Shown: one piece after another, positions 46,919 to 56,405 of the stretch
How positions within the stretch are numbered: the stretch's first letter is position 1
How the letters are laid out: each line of letters opens with the position of its first letter
Position numbers and translations under genes: made by a program
Assembly (NCBI GenBank): GCA_041752315.1
Contig: JBGSHJ010000052.1
Coordinates: 62,001 to 126,000 of the forward strand
Direction: 5' to 3'
From: SYFY01 sp041752315
GTDB lineage: Bacteria > Pseudomonadota > Gammaproteobacteria > Pseudomonadales > Azotimanducaceae
Length of the DNA stretch: 64,000 nt
The notes under the pieces: model-generated
The model's input: the letters and a program-made list of their open reading frames with translations, nothing else
The model's database searches: none
What the model was told of the DNA's origin: nothing

Positions 46919-47515
46919 TCAATTCAGTCCGGCAGCCAACGCGGAAGACAGTCCCTGCCACTCGCCCATGAAAAAGTGGTTGGCACCATCAACCTGATGA
47001 CGGGTGATCCCTGCCCACGAGGCCATTGCATCCGCGTCAATGTACTCATCCTGATCGCCGTACACGACATGCACAGGACAAGCTGGAGCGGGCGAGGTGA
47101 AGGGCATCATGCCGATGGGTGGAGCGATGAGTAGCAGGCGTTCAAGTCTGGGGAGCGTGTGGGCTGCACGCCACGCCACCGCCGCGCCAAAGGAGTAACC
47201 GGCAAGGAGGATGGATTCTGACGGGCCTGTATCCAGAGCCCAGGCCACGACTGCGGAAAGATCATCCGCTTCTCCCTCGCCGCCTGCATGTTGGCCTTCG
47301 CTCTGGCCAACACCGCGGAAATTGAACCGCAGCACACTGACACCCTGATTCAGCAGTACCGATGCAGCGGCGTCGAGTATGCCGTCATGCATGCTGCCAC
47401 CATACAGAGGATGTGGGTGGCAGAGGATCGCAATCCTGGCGCCGTCATTTGGTACGCGATCAAGCATGGCTTCCAGGGAGCCTGCAGGTCCGGCTATTTG
47501 CACAAGTTCAGACAT
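46919..47515 (-). CDS. Small alpha/beta hydrolase (COG2945 type)
   Basis: A 198-residue cytosolic hydrolase with the typical CHPHPLYGGSM start motif, FNFRGVGQSEG, nucleophile elbow GYSFGA, Asp in YGDQDEY and His in DGANHFF. It is convergent with NnrU with a 6-base gap. Substrate unknown. Confidence 0.9.
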   Translation of the reverse strand: MSELVQIAGPAGSLEAMLDRVPNDGARIAILCHPHPLYGGSMHDGILDAAASVLLNQGVSVLRFNFRGVGQSEGQHAGGEGEADDLSAVVAWALDTGPSESILLAGYSFGAAVAWRAAHTLPRLERLLLIAPPIGMMPFTSPAPACPVHVVYGDQDEYIDADAMASWAGITRHQVDGANHFFMGEWQGLSSALAAGLN

Positions 47516-47611
47516 GAGGAAATCTTAACACCTGCTGAATCGCGTACCCCTTGAAATTTTGAGCAGAGCGCATACCGTGCCACCTCCAAAAGAGAGACAG
47601 AGGAGCAAGGC

Positions 47612-48511
47612 ATGCTGGAGGCAGTCAATCTGTCCCGTCGTTATGGAGACTTTGTCGCCGTTGACGACGTTTCCTTCTCGATCAACCCTGGCGAAGTGGT
47701 TGGCCTGCTTGGCCACAACGGTGCTGGCAAGACCACAATCATGAAAATGCTGACGGCCTACCTCGAGCCCTCGGCGGGGATCGTGCGGATTGATGGCGTC
47801 GATGTTGCGAATCATCCTGAAGCGACGCAGGCCAATATCGGCTATCTGCCGGAAAGCCTGCCGATTTATCCAGAGCTGACGGTTGCCGACTATCTGGCCT
47901 ATGCGGCTCGACTGCGTGGTCTTGATCCTGCCCGGGTTGTACCAGCCGCCATCCATGCCACCGAGCTGGGACCCAAGTTGCTCGAGCCGATTGCGACACT
48001 CTCGCGTGGTTACAAGCAGCGGGTCGGCGTTGCGCAGGCGATCCTGCATCGCCCCAGGTTTCTCATTCTGGATGAACCTACCAACGGCCTTGATCCCTCC
48101 CAGACCCAGCACATGCGTTCGCTGATCCGTCAATTGGCGGAACATGCCACGGTGATTCTCTCGACCCACATCATGCAGGAAGTGAAGGCGATCTGTGATC
48201 GCGCCTTGATTCTGCGCCAGGGCAGGCTCGTGGTTGATGAGCGACTTGCCGATCTTGTACATACCAGCACGTTGCGGGTTCGTGCGAGTGGCGGGGAAGT
48301 CGAACGCGTGCTGCGCGCCTTGCCGGCAACGGCCAATCTTGCAGTGGATGATGGGGCCTGGCTGCTCGAGGTGACCGGCTCCGTTGACGAAGGCGCCGCA
48401 CAGGTTGCCAGGGCGCTGGTCGGCAGTGGTGCTGCGATCCAGGAAATAACCCCGGTTCAGCAGGATCTCGAGACGATCTTCCGCCGCGTCAACGAGGAGG
48501 TCGCAGCATGA
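47612..48511 (+). CDS. ABC transporter ATP-binding protein (GldA-like)
   Basis: A 299-residue ATPase with Walker A GHNGAGKTT (34-42), signature LSRGYKQR, Walker B LILDEPTNGLD and H-loop STH. Its C-terminal extension resembles gliding-motility GldA and other ABC-2 ATPases. The stop overlaps the permease start (ATGA). Gliding is not implied; relatives in Proteobacteria move unknown substrates. Confidence 0.93.
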   Translation: MLEAVNLSRRYGDFVAVDDVSFSINPGEVVGLLGHNGAGKTTIMKMLTAYLEPSAGIVRIDGVDVANHPEATQANIGYLPESLPIYPELTVADYLAYAARLRGLDPARVVPAAIHATELGPKLLEPIATLSRGYKQRVGVAQAILHRPRFLILDEPTNGLDPSQTQHMRSLIRQLAEHATVILSTHIMQEVKAICDRALILRQGRLVVDERLADLVHTSTLRVRASGGEVERVLRALPATANLAVDDGAWLLEVTGSVDEGAAQVARALVGSGAAIQEITPVQQDLETIFRRVNEEVAA

Positions 48512-51408
48512 GGCTGTCAATCATTCGAGAGATCGAACGCAAGGAGCTCATCCTCTTTTTTGGCGCGCCGATCGGCTATCTGTTTCTGGGCGCCTTTCTC
48601 GCGGTGACCTTGTTCGTGTTCTTCTGGATGGAAGCGTTTTTCGCACGCAACATCGCCGATGTCCGACCCATGTTCGAATGGATGCCGGTGCTGATGATCT
48701 TCCTGTCGGCCGCGATCACGATGCGGATGTGGAGCGAAGAGAGAAGGTCCGGAACACTCGAGTTCATCGCGACGTTACCGGCCACAACCTGGGAATTTGT
48801 GCTCGGCAAGTTCCTCGCCTGCTGGATGCTGCTTGGACTGGCACTGCTGCTGACCCTGCCGCTCCCCATTGTCGTGGCCCTGGTCGGAGACCTCGATTGG
48901 GGTCCGGTGATTGCAGGCTACCTTGCTGCCATGTTGCTGGGGGCTGCCTATCTTGCGATCGGGCTGTATGTGAGCGCGCGGTCGGATAGCCAGATTGTCG
49001 CACTGTTGCTGGCTGCCCTCGTCTGCGGCATTTTTTATCTGCTTGGTTCAACGCTGTTGGTGTCCCTTGCCGGTGGCTGGCTGGCGGACCTGTTGCTGTC
49101 TTTGGGTGCGGGTTCGAGATTCGAGTCGATCACGCGGGGGGTGCTTGATCTGCGCGATCTGTATTATTACCTCTCGATAGCAATCGCCTTCCTGGCGCTC
49201 AACGTGTACGCGCTGACACGTGAGCGCTGGGCACATGATGGAAACAAGACAACGCACAGGAACTGGCAATGCGGTACGGCGCTGCTGGTTGGCAATCTGC
49301 TGCTGGCCAATGTCTGGCTGGCCAATGTGGGTGGCATTCGATTTGACCTTACCGAAGGGCGCATCTACTCGATCTCCGATGCAACACGCGCCTACCTCGG
49401 TCAATTGCGTGAACCCCTGCTGATCCGTGGGTATTTCAGCGACAAGACCCATCCACTGCTGGCTCCGCTGGCGCCACGGATGAAGGACCTGTTGCGCGAG
49501 TACGAAGAAGCAGGCAACGGCAAGGTTCGTGTGGAAATTGTCGATCCTGCGTCCAATCCGGAAATCGAGGACGAAGCCAATACCAAGTACAGCATTCGTG
49601 CCGTCCCTTTCCAGGTTGCCGATCGACACCAGGCAAGTCTCGTCAACGCCTACTTCGACGTACTGGTCGTTTATGGTGACAAATACGAGGTGCTGAGCTT
49701 TCGTGATCTGATCGAAGTCAAGGCCATCGGCGAGTCCGATCTTGATGTGCAACTACGCAATCCCGAGTTCGATCTGACACGCAGCATCAAGAAAGTGCTG
49801 TACGGTTTCCAGGGTGGCGACTCGTTGTTCGCCAGCATCAACGAACCCGTGACGTTCAAGGGCTACCTGTCTTCGGATGCAAAATTGCCGGAGGCGCTGG
49901 TTGGCTATCGTGAAGTACTGAACAAGGCACTGAACGGTCTCGCCGCAAAGTCGGGTGACAAGCTGAAGATCGAGATCCTCGATCCCGAGGCAGGAGACGG
50001 TGCGGTCGCACAGGAAATCGCGCAGCAGTACGGATTCCAGCCGATGGCCCTGAGCCTGCTCGATGCCAATCAGTTCTACTTCTATCTGACACTGCACCAG
50101 AAAGGTCTTGTCGTGCAGATTCCACTCCCCGAAGGGCTGACCGAGGAGGCAACGACCAAGGGCATCGAAGAAGGGCTCAAGCGGTTTGCCTCGGGCCTGC
50201 TCAAGAGGGTTGCGCTGGTGACGCCGACACCGGTTGGTGGGCAGTCCCCCTTCATGCCACAACAGGGCAGTCAATTCACCCAGCTTCGCGACTTCCTGGC
50301 CAGCGATTTTGAGGTCGAGGCGTCCACGCTCGATGAAGGTCGTGTGCCGGCGGGCGTCGAGATGCTGATACTGGTTGATCCCGAAGGTCTGAGCGACAAA
50401 CAGCTGTTTGCCGTTGACCAGTATCTGATGCAGGGTGGTACGGTGGTATTGGCCGCAGCGCCGTTTGATGCGCTGCTCGAGGAGCAGAGCCTGGTGGCGA
50501 CGCCTCAGACGACCGGTCTTGAGGAGTGGCTGGAACATCATGGTGTGAACATCGGCAAATCGCTGGTGATGGATCCACAGAACACGCCGTTTCCCGTACC
50601 CGTGACGCGCAAGGTGGGCGGGTTCAGCTTCCAGGAACTGGTCATGCTGGACTATCCCTACTTTGTCGACGTGCGTGAATCCGGCATGGCAGATCTGCCG
50701 GTGTTTGACGGGCTGCCGCAACTCACGGTTCCCTGGGCATCTCCCATCGTCTTGAGTGAATCAGCGCAGAAGGCGCTTGAAGTGACGTCGCTGCTGACCT
50801 CCACGGACGGCAGCTGGACGTCAACCGATACCAATGTCATTCCCAAGTACGACGATCAGGGAGTGTCCGCGTTTACGCCGCAGGGAGAGCTTGCCAGCCA
50901 GATGATCGCGGTCGGCCTGCGTGGCCGATTCGAATCCTTCTTCAAGGGCAAACCCTCACCGTTGCTGATCGCCGCGGCGCAGCCGGATGCTGCGGCAACC
51001 GATGAGAAAGACCCTGACAAGGAAACGAACAAGGCCGTCTACGGCTCGGTGATCGAGCACTCGCCGGAATCCGCGCGCCTGTTTGTCTTTGCATCAAACG
51101 GCTTCCTGGCTGATCAGACATTGCGCATGGTCGGTGCGGCCGATGGAACGTTTTACGGCAGTACCGTGCAGATGATGGCCAACCTGATTGACTGGTCCCT
51201 CGAAGACGAGAGTCTTACCGGGATTCGCGCACGGGGAAATTTCAATCGTACGCTGCCGCCGATGGAGGAAAACGAGCGCAGCACACTGGAACTTGCCAGC
51301 TACGTGATGGCCATGTTCGGTGTTCTTGTCGTGTACCTGGTCTATCGCCAGTTGCGACGGCGCAAACAGCGTGAAGTACAGGCGTGGATGCAGGGAGGTG
51401 CGGCATGA
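48508..51408 (+). CDS. Fused ABC-2 permease and GldG-like periplasmic protein
   Basis: A 966-residue protein. Residues 1-240 are an ABC-2 permease (GldF-like) with six helices and the conserved RMWSEERRSGTLEF. After a helix at about 250-275, a large GldG-like domain follows from about 280 (FDLTEGRIYSIS at 280-291), with one final C-terminal helix near 930-955. GldF and GldG are usually separate genes; here they are one chain. Neighbours are the ATPase and a DUF4340 protein, the usual set of this transporter. Confidence 0.9.
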   Translation: MRLSIIREIERKELILFFGAPIGYLFLGAFLAVTLFVFFWMEAFFARNIADVRPMFEWMPVLMIFLSAAITMRMWSEERRSGTLEFIATLPATTWEFVLGKFLACWMLLGLALLLTLPLPIVVALVGDLDWGPVIAGYLAAMLLGAAYLAIGLYVSARSDSQIVALLLAALVCGIFYLLGSTLLVSLAGGWLADLLLSLGAGSRFESITRGVLDLRDLYYYLSIAIAFLALNVYALTRERWAHDGNKTTHRNWQCGTALLVGNLLLANVWLANVGGIRFDLTEGRIYSISDATRAYLGQLREPLLIRGYFSDKTHPLLAPLAPRMKDLLREYEEAGNGKVRVEIVDPASNPEIEDEANTKYSIRAVPFQVADRHQASLVNAYFDVLVVYGDKYEVLSFRDLIEVKAIGESDLDVQLRNPEFDLTRSIKKVLYGFQGGDSLFASINEPVTFKGYLSSDAKLPEALVGYREVLNKALNGLAAKSGDKLKIEILDPEAGDGAVAQEIAQQYGFQPMALSLLDANQFYFYLTLHQKGLVVQIPLPEGLTEEATTKGIEEGLKRFASGLLKRVALVTPTPVGGQSPFMPQQGSQFTQLRDFLASDFEVEASTLDEGRVPAGVEMLILVDPEGLSDKQLFAVDQYLMQGGTVVLAAAPFDALLEEQSLVATPQTTGLEEWLEHHGVNIGKSLVMDPQNTPFPVPVTRKVGGFSFQELVMLDYPYFVDVRESGMADLPVFDGLPQLTVPWASPIVLSESAQKALEVTSLLTSTDGSWTSTDTNVIPKYDDQGVSAFTPQGELASQMIAVGLRGRFESFFKGKPSPLLIAAAQPDAAATDEKDPDKETNKAVYGSVIEHSPESARLFVFASNGFLADQTLRMVGAADGTFYGSTVQMMANLIDWSLEDESLTGIRARGNFNRTLPPMEENERSTLELASYVMAMFGVLVVYLVYRQLRRRKQREVQAWMQGGAA

Positions 51409-52391
51409 ACGGTCGCCTGGGGATTCTGGGAGCTGTGCTTCTGGCGCAATTGCTGCTGGTCGCAGTGTTTGTCCTGAACGACACGGGGGATGACGGATCG
51501 TCGACCAAACTCCTCGACTTCGCGCCGGAGAGCATTGATCGGGTGGTGATCGCGGATCAGACCGACAGCGTTGCACTCGAGCGCAAGGACAACAAGTGGC
51601 TGATCGGTGCGGTGCCGGTCGATGCGACCAAGGCAGACAAGCTGGTCAGTGATTTTGCGAATTTTTCTTCGCCCTGGCCAGTCTCCACGACGGAGTCCAG
51701 CACCGAACGGTTTGAAGTGACGGCTGAGAAATTCCAGCGTCACCTGACGTTCTACAAGGGTGACGAAGTGGTTGGCGAGGTGTGGCTTGGGACCTCACCA
51801 GGCTTCCAGCGTGTGCATGCGCGTCGGGAAGGTTCGGATTCCGTCTTTTCGATTGCGTTCAGCAACTTCCAGGCTCCGGTCAAGACCGAGGAGTGGCTCG
51901 ACAAAGCGTTGCTGGCGGCCGATGGAGCCGTCAAGTCGGTGGTCAGTCCGTTCGGCTTCAAGCTGGAAATGGGCAAGGAAGGCTGGCTGGTCGACGGTGT
52001 TGCCGCAAATCAGGAAAAGTCTGCGGTGTTTGCCGAGCGGTTCGAGAATCTGCGAGTGCTCGGACCCGGAGATGCAGCCGGAGCGGGCGACGAAGCTGCC
52101 GGGACAGACAAAGGGACATTCACAGTCGTCGACGGCAAGGGAGAGTACACGCTGCAACTCAAACAGGGCGCCGGAGAGAACGAGTACTTCATTTTTTCAT
52201 CCCGCAGTCCGGGTTCCTACAAGCTGGCAGCCTATCTCGCCGAACAGATGCTTCAAGGCGCGGACGAACTGCTCGCCGCGACGTCGGCAGATGCACCTGC
52301 TGACGGTGGTGAGCTTGCTCCGCTCGGCCTCGCCCCGGATGAGGCAGTTGATGCAGCCAGCGAGGCTCCTGCCCCTGTGGAAACCGAATAG
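51405..52391 (+). CDS. DUF4340 protein of the ABC system
   Basis: A 328-residue protein with an N-terminal anchor (GILGAVLLAQLLLVAVFVL) and DUF4340 repeats (DRVVIADQTDSVALERKDNKW). DUF4340 proteins accompany GldFG-type transporters and probably act on the periplasmic side. The ATG overlaps the upstream TGA. The C-terminus is Ala/Pro/Glu-rich and likely disordered. Confidence 0.88.
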   Translation: MNGRLGILGAVLLAQLLLVAVFVLNDTGDDGSSTKLLDFAPESIDRVVIADQTDSVALERKDNKWLIGAVPVDATKADKLVSDFANFSSPWPVSTTESSTERFEVTAEKFQRHLTFYKGDEVVGEVWLGTSPGFQRVHARREGSDSVFSIAFSNFQAPVKTEEWLDKALLAADGAVKSVVSPFGFKLEMGKEGWLVDGVAANQEKSAVFAERFENLRVLGPGDAAGAGDEAAGTDKGTFTVVDGKGEYTLQLKQGAGENEYFIFSSRSPGSYKLAAYLAEQMLQGADELLAATSADAPADGGELAPLGLAPDEAVDAASEAPAPVETE

Positions 52392-52429
52392 GACGTCCGC
52401 AACAAGTTGACCAGCAACCGGGGAGACGC

Positions 52430-53194
52430 ATGACGCGTGTTGTTTGTGTTATGGCATGTGTGTTGGCGCTCAGCGGCTGCATCACCAGTGGTGGCGGTCA
52501 CGGTATCAACGCCCGATGGCCAGCTGCAGGGGAAACGTGGCTTGCGGCCCGAACGGCGGCGACCGAACCAGGCACCTGGGTACCTGTGGTCGCTGCCGGA
52601 TTGCTCCAGATCGACAATGCCGATGGTCGATTGACCGATTGGGCCATCGATCATCAACCATTGTTTGGCGATGACGCAGACGGTGTGAGCAATGACCTGC
52701 AGAAAGTGACAACGGGCCTGTGGCTGACCACCGCGCTGATTGCGCCCAGTGATTCGGCGGGAGCCAAGCTGTCCGGGCTGGGAGCCGGGGTAGCAGCGGT
52801 TGCCCTGACCGGAGCAGTCGAGGTGGGGCTCAAGGAAGCGGTTGGTCGTGAGCGACCAAACGGCAAGAACAACAAGTCGTTCCCGTCCGGCCATGCCGGA
52901 CGAACACAGTCCCTGGCTACCATGACAGCCTGGAACGTCAACTCGATGGACCTGTCGGAACCTGCCCGGCTGGGTCTGATCGCAGGATCGCAGTTGCTGG
53001 CGGCCGGCACGGCCTGGGCGCGTGTCGAGGCAGCCAAGCATCATGTGAGCGACATCCTGGTGGGCAGCGCGATTGGACACTTCATGGCAGCCTTTGTTCG
53101 GGAGGCGTTTTTTGCCGGTGACACTGGCGCGGTCGCCTTCGGCTATCAGGCACTTGATGGTGGCGGAGCGGTAACGCTGAGCCTCAGACACTGA
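52430..53194 (+). CDS. PAP2-family phosphatase lipoprotein
   Basis: A 254-residue protein with a lipoprotein signal (lipobox ALSGC, Cys17) and a PAP2 acid-phosphatase active site: KEAVGRERP, the FPSGHA motif, and RVEAAKHHVSDILVG (Arg, His, Asp). It is probably anchored on the outer face and removes phosphate from a lipid or soluble substrate. The 38-base gap places it in the ABC operon. Confidence 0.87.
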   Translation: MTRVVCVMACVLALSGCITSGGGHGINARWPAAGETWLAARTAATEPGTWVPVVAAGLLQIDNADGRLTDWAIDHQPLFGDDADGVSNDLQKVTTGLWLTTALIAPSDSAGAKLSGLGAGVAAVALTGAVEVGLKEAVGRERPNGKNNKSFPSGHAGRTQSLATMTAWNVNSMDLSEPARLGLIAGSQLLAAGTAWARVEAAKHHVSDILVGSAIGHFMAAFVREAFFAGDTGAVAFGYQALDGGGAVTLSLRH

Positions 53195-53228
53195 TTGGAA
53201 CTGGTTACGATTCCTGCCAAGTCTGCTC

Positions 53229-54758
53229 TCAGAGCATGGTTGAACAGACCCGGTTGCGCCCGTTGTTCTTGGCCCGATACAGCTGTCGGTCAGCGGAGCT
53301 GAGCAGTTTGTCCATCTCATCGGCGGCGGCGCTCGCGGTTGCGACGCCAATACTTGCGGTCACTTTCACCGGCGTGCCGGACGTGCTCAGGTACAGGTTG
53401 TTTTCGATGGCCGAGCGCAATCGTTGCGCCAGTTGTACCGCACCCTGTTGATCCGTTTCCGGAAGCAGCAGCGCAAATTCTTCTCCTCCGAGACGAGCGG
53501 CAACATCGCTCACCCGTTTGGCTTCAGTGGCGAGCCGCGCCACCGCCACCAGCACCACGTCGCCGGTATCGTGTCCGTAGGTGTCGTTGACCTGCTTGAA
53601 AAAATCCAGATCAAAAATGAGCACGGAGAGTGCCTTGCCATGGCGTCGAACCCGCTCCACTTCTTCTTCGAGCCGCTGCATGAAGATGCGGCGGTTGTAG
53701 AGTCCGGTCAACGCGTCGGTGTGGGCCAGGCGTTCGAGTTCCTTCTGCAGTTTCCGCATACGCCGTTCGTCTTCACGGCGCACCGTGACATCGCGAAACA
53801 CCAGAACGACATCCGAGAGGTGGGCAGACGGCTCGAGGCTTGAGAAGGCAACGTCGTAGATCTGACCACCGATGGTGATCTCGGCGTTTGCCGACCCTTT
53901 GCTGGCGAGGTCGTTGGGCGGCCAGCTGGACATGAACTGCGCGATCGTGCGATCAATCACCTCTTCTCGAGGCATGGCGAACATGGTCAGGGCAGCCTGA
54001 TTGGCATCGATGATGATGCCACGATGACTGACGACGACAACCGGATCGCTCAGCTGGTTCACGACCCGGTCCCGCACCACGGGTATGGTATCCAGCAAAC
54101 CGAAGCGCAAGACGCCCCGATAGAGTACCCACGCACCAGTGGCAAAGCCTAGTGCATGCAGGTCAAATTGTCCCAATCCGCGGTGAGCGGCGAGAGTCAT
54201 GATACTGCCCAGGCTGGCGATGGTCGGCGCGGCGATGACGGCCGTGATGGGTCGCCAGCTGGACTGCGAAACCGACAGCATGAAGGCGAGAATCGAGCTG
54301 CCGCCAATCACCAGGACAAAGCTGTACGCCACCTGGACATAAAACCAGAGGCCTGGTGTGGCCCGGGTGCCATCACCGGCAGGCGCCCAGAGCAGGTGAT
54401 GGAAATCGTTGGTCAGCGCAATGATCAGCGTGAGCGCTGGAATCACGGCAATCAGGTTGAGCATCTGACGCGAGACATGAATCTGTCGCCGGGAGTAGCT
54501 GATGCAGAACGAGAACCACGCAATCGGCGCGAGAACGATGCCGAAGTAGGCAAGCTGGGTCGCCATCTGCTTGAGTCGTGGATCGACGAGGAGCACGGCC
54601 AGAGATTGACCGATCGAGGCAAAACCGACGACCAGCATCAACATCAGCAGCCCGTTCACACCGGGTACGTGTTCGTTGGTCCGGACACGCGCATACAGTG
54701 CGGCGGCAACCATCGCAGCAAGGAGTGGAGGAATCGACCAGGGGGTCAGCTCAAACAC
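53229..54758 (-). CDS. Diguanylate cyclase with 7TM sensor and PAS domain
   Basis: From GTG 54758 the protein has 509 residues. Residues 1-220 are a seven-helix histidine-kinase-type membrane domain starting MFELTPWSIPPLL. A PAS domain follows (PVVVVSHRGIIIDANQAAL), then a GGDEF domain with the active GGEEF motif (LGGEEFALLLPE) and metal Asp in FDLDFFKQVND. AAGGA precedes the GTG; the frame continues to a TTG at 54854. It should make c-di-GMP, which could act on the PilZ protein at 24610. Confidence 0.92.
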   Translation of the reverse strand: MFELTPWSIPPLLAAMVAAALYARVRTNEHVPGVNGLLMLMLVVGFASIGQSLAVLLVDPRLKQMATQLAYFGIVLAPIAWFSFCISYSRRQIHVSRQMLNLIAVIPALTLIIALTNDFHHLLWAPAGDGTRATPGLWFYVQVAYSFVLVIGGSSILAFMLSVSQSSWRPITAVIAAPTIASLGSIMTLAAHRGLGQFDLHALGFATGAWVLYRGVLRFGLLDTIPVVRDRVVNQLSDPVVVVSHRGIIIDANQAALTMFAMPREEVIDRTIAQFMSSWPPNDLASKGSANAEITIGGQIYDVAFSSLEPSAHLSDVVLVFRDVTVRREDERRMRKLQKELERLAHTDALTGLYNRRIFMQRLEEEVERVRRHGKALSVLIFDLDFFKQVNDTYGHDTGDVVLVAVARLATEAKRVSDVAARLGGEEFALLLPETDQQGAVQLAQRLRSAIENNLYLSTSGTPVKVTASIGVATASAAADEMDKLLSSADRQLYRAKNNGRNRVCSTML

Positions 54759-54982
54759 GGCAGCTGGTCCTTGTTCTGCAGAAGTGAGGCAAATCAGGCG
54801 TCCGGATATCGGCTTCGCAAGAGTCGCCGATCGGCTTCGGTCACTCAAATCCAATCCGGCGGCCAGTGATGCAGGTCACACTCCCGCCGTGCATCAGACC
54901 AAGTGCGCAAGATTTTTGTGCATTGAGCGTTTTGTGGCGCGATTCTGTACCATGCGGCGACCAGCAGGCCGGTCGAACTTTC

Positions 54983-55612
54983 GTGATTGATCTCTATACC
55001 TTCGCGACACCCAATGGTCGCAAGATTTCCATTGCTCTCGAAGAAATGAACCTGGACTACGAGGTCCACAGCATCAACATCACCAAAGGTGAGCAGTTCA
55101 CGCGTGAATTTCTGAGTATCAGCCCCAACAACAAGATTCCGGCACTGGTCGATCGGGAGACCGGCGTGAAGCTCATGGAGTCTGGCGCGATCCTTGCCTA
55201 TCTTGCCGACACGTATGATCCGACGTTGTGGGGTGCTGATCGATGGTCAACGATGCAGTGGCTCATGTGGCAGATGGGCGGACTTGGGCCCATGCTCGGT
55301 CAGGTTCATCATTTTGTGCGCTTCAATCCTGGCAAGGCACCCTATGCGGAGACTCGCTATCGGGAGGAGGCACGCCGCTTGTATGGTGTTCTGGATCAGC
55401 ATCTGGGCAGCATGGAATTTGTCGGGGGCATCTATTCGATTGCCGACATTGCCTGCTGGCCGTGGATCTCCCGCTACGAATATCAGGAGATGAATCTTGT
55501 GGACTACCCGAACGTGCTGCGCTGGTATCGTGCTGTTGCGAGCCGACCCGCGGTGCAGCGGGGGTATGATGTCCCGCGCCTTGGTCACAACATCCCGCTG
55601 CCTTCAGCCTGA
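54983..55612 (+). CDS. Glutathione S-transferase (YfcG/nu class-like)
   Basis: A 209-residue GST from GTG 54983. The N-terminus IDLYTFATPNGRKI matches the YghU/YfcG group, which has disulfide-reductase activity. The glutathione loop is NNKIPALVDRETG and the SGAILAYLAD block follows. The start has only a weak ribosome binding site, though it matches the family's N-terminus. Confidence 0.9.
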   Translation: MIDLYTFATPNGRKISIALEEMNLDYEVHSINITKGEQFTREFLSISPNNKIPALVDRETGVKLMESGAILAYLADTYDPTLWGADRWSTMQWLMWQMGGLGPMLGQVHHFVRFNPGKAPYAETRYREEARRLYGVLDQHLGSMEFVGGIYSIADIACWPWISRYEYQEMNLVDYPNVLRWYRAVASRPAVQRGYDVPRLGHNIPLPSA

Positions 55613-55636
55613 GTACATGTTCCGCGCCGGAGAATC

Positions 55637-56278
55637 ATGCGCATGAAATTACGGGTCCGATGGTGTGCATTTGTGCTGGCAGGAACCCTGCTCGGGCTGT
55701 CTTCGCCTGCTTTCGCCAAATCCATCGAACTTCGCTACATGGCCTATATGGGAACAGCGGAGGCGGGCGAGATCCGGCTAGTCGTGGAAGTGACCGGCAC
55801 CGAGTACGTGGTCAAGGGCGAAGCGGTCTCGCTCGGCCTGATGGAGTTGATCAAGGCGCTGCGCGCACGCTTTGTTGCAAAAGGGTCGGTTTCTGCCAGC
55901 GGCCCTGCGCCAACCAGCTATGAGTATCATCATCGGGACAACAGCAAGGAACGCCTGGTGACGGTCGCCAACGGCGAGGTGACCTATCGCAAGAACGGTG
56001 AGCAGCGACCCAACGAACCGGTCAAGCCCGGCATCGATCTGGTGAGTGCGCTGTGGATGGCGCCGGCTTGCAAGGACCTTGGCAACGTTCATACCGGTCG
56101 CAGCCTGTATGTCTTTTCGCTGACCAGTGGCTCCGCTGACCAGTGCGAGTTCAGGGTCGTCAGCGACGATGAGACCTTTGACGTCGCCATCAAGTATGGC
56201 AACAGGAACGGTTTGCGGATTCCTGTCAGCATCAGTTCGACAGGTTTTTTTGCTGGCGAGATTCTCCTGGTCGAATAG
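55637..56278 (+). CDS. DUF3108-family exported protein
   Basis: A 213-residue protein with a signal peptide (VRWCAFVLAGTLLGLSSPAFA). The pattern resembles DUF3108: the early AEAGEIRLVVEV, the PGIDLVSALW segment, and a final GNRNGLRIPVSI. Function of the family is not settled; a cell-envelope role is likely. It lies 24 bases after the GST. Confidence 0.8.
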   Translation: MRMKLRVRWCAFVLAGTLLGLSSPAFAKSIELRYMAYMGTAEAGEIRLVVEVTGTEYVVKGEAVSLGLMELIKALRARFVAKGSVSASGPAPTSYEYHHRDNSKERLVTVANGEVTYRKNGEQRPNEPVKPGIDLVSALWMAPACKDLGNVHTGRSLYVFSLTSGSADQCEFRVVSDDETFDVAIKYGNRNGLRIPVSISSTGFFAGEILLVE

Positions 56279-56405
56279 GTTTCCGAGCGGCACATACCAG
56301 TCAGGTCCTGTTGCAGGCTCCGAGCAACAACTCCGATCAAATACTTGCCTTCATCGGCCAGCGTCGACAGAATCGGGCGCTTTCCACCTGAATGACGAGG
56401 CTCGT

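Noticed and set aside
51760..52410. 216-codon frame inside the DUF4340 gene
   Set aside because: Same-strand shadow in another frame; no family resemblance and Arg/Ser-rich composition.
56127..56405. Upstream extension of the thiolase
   Set aside because: It overlaps the end of the DUF3108 gene and lacks thiolase features; ATG 56406 starts the conserved domain exactly.
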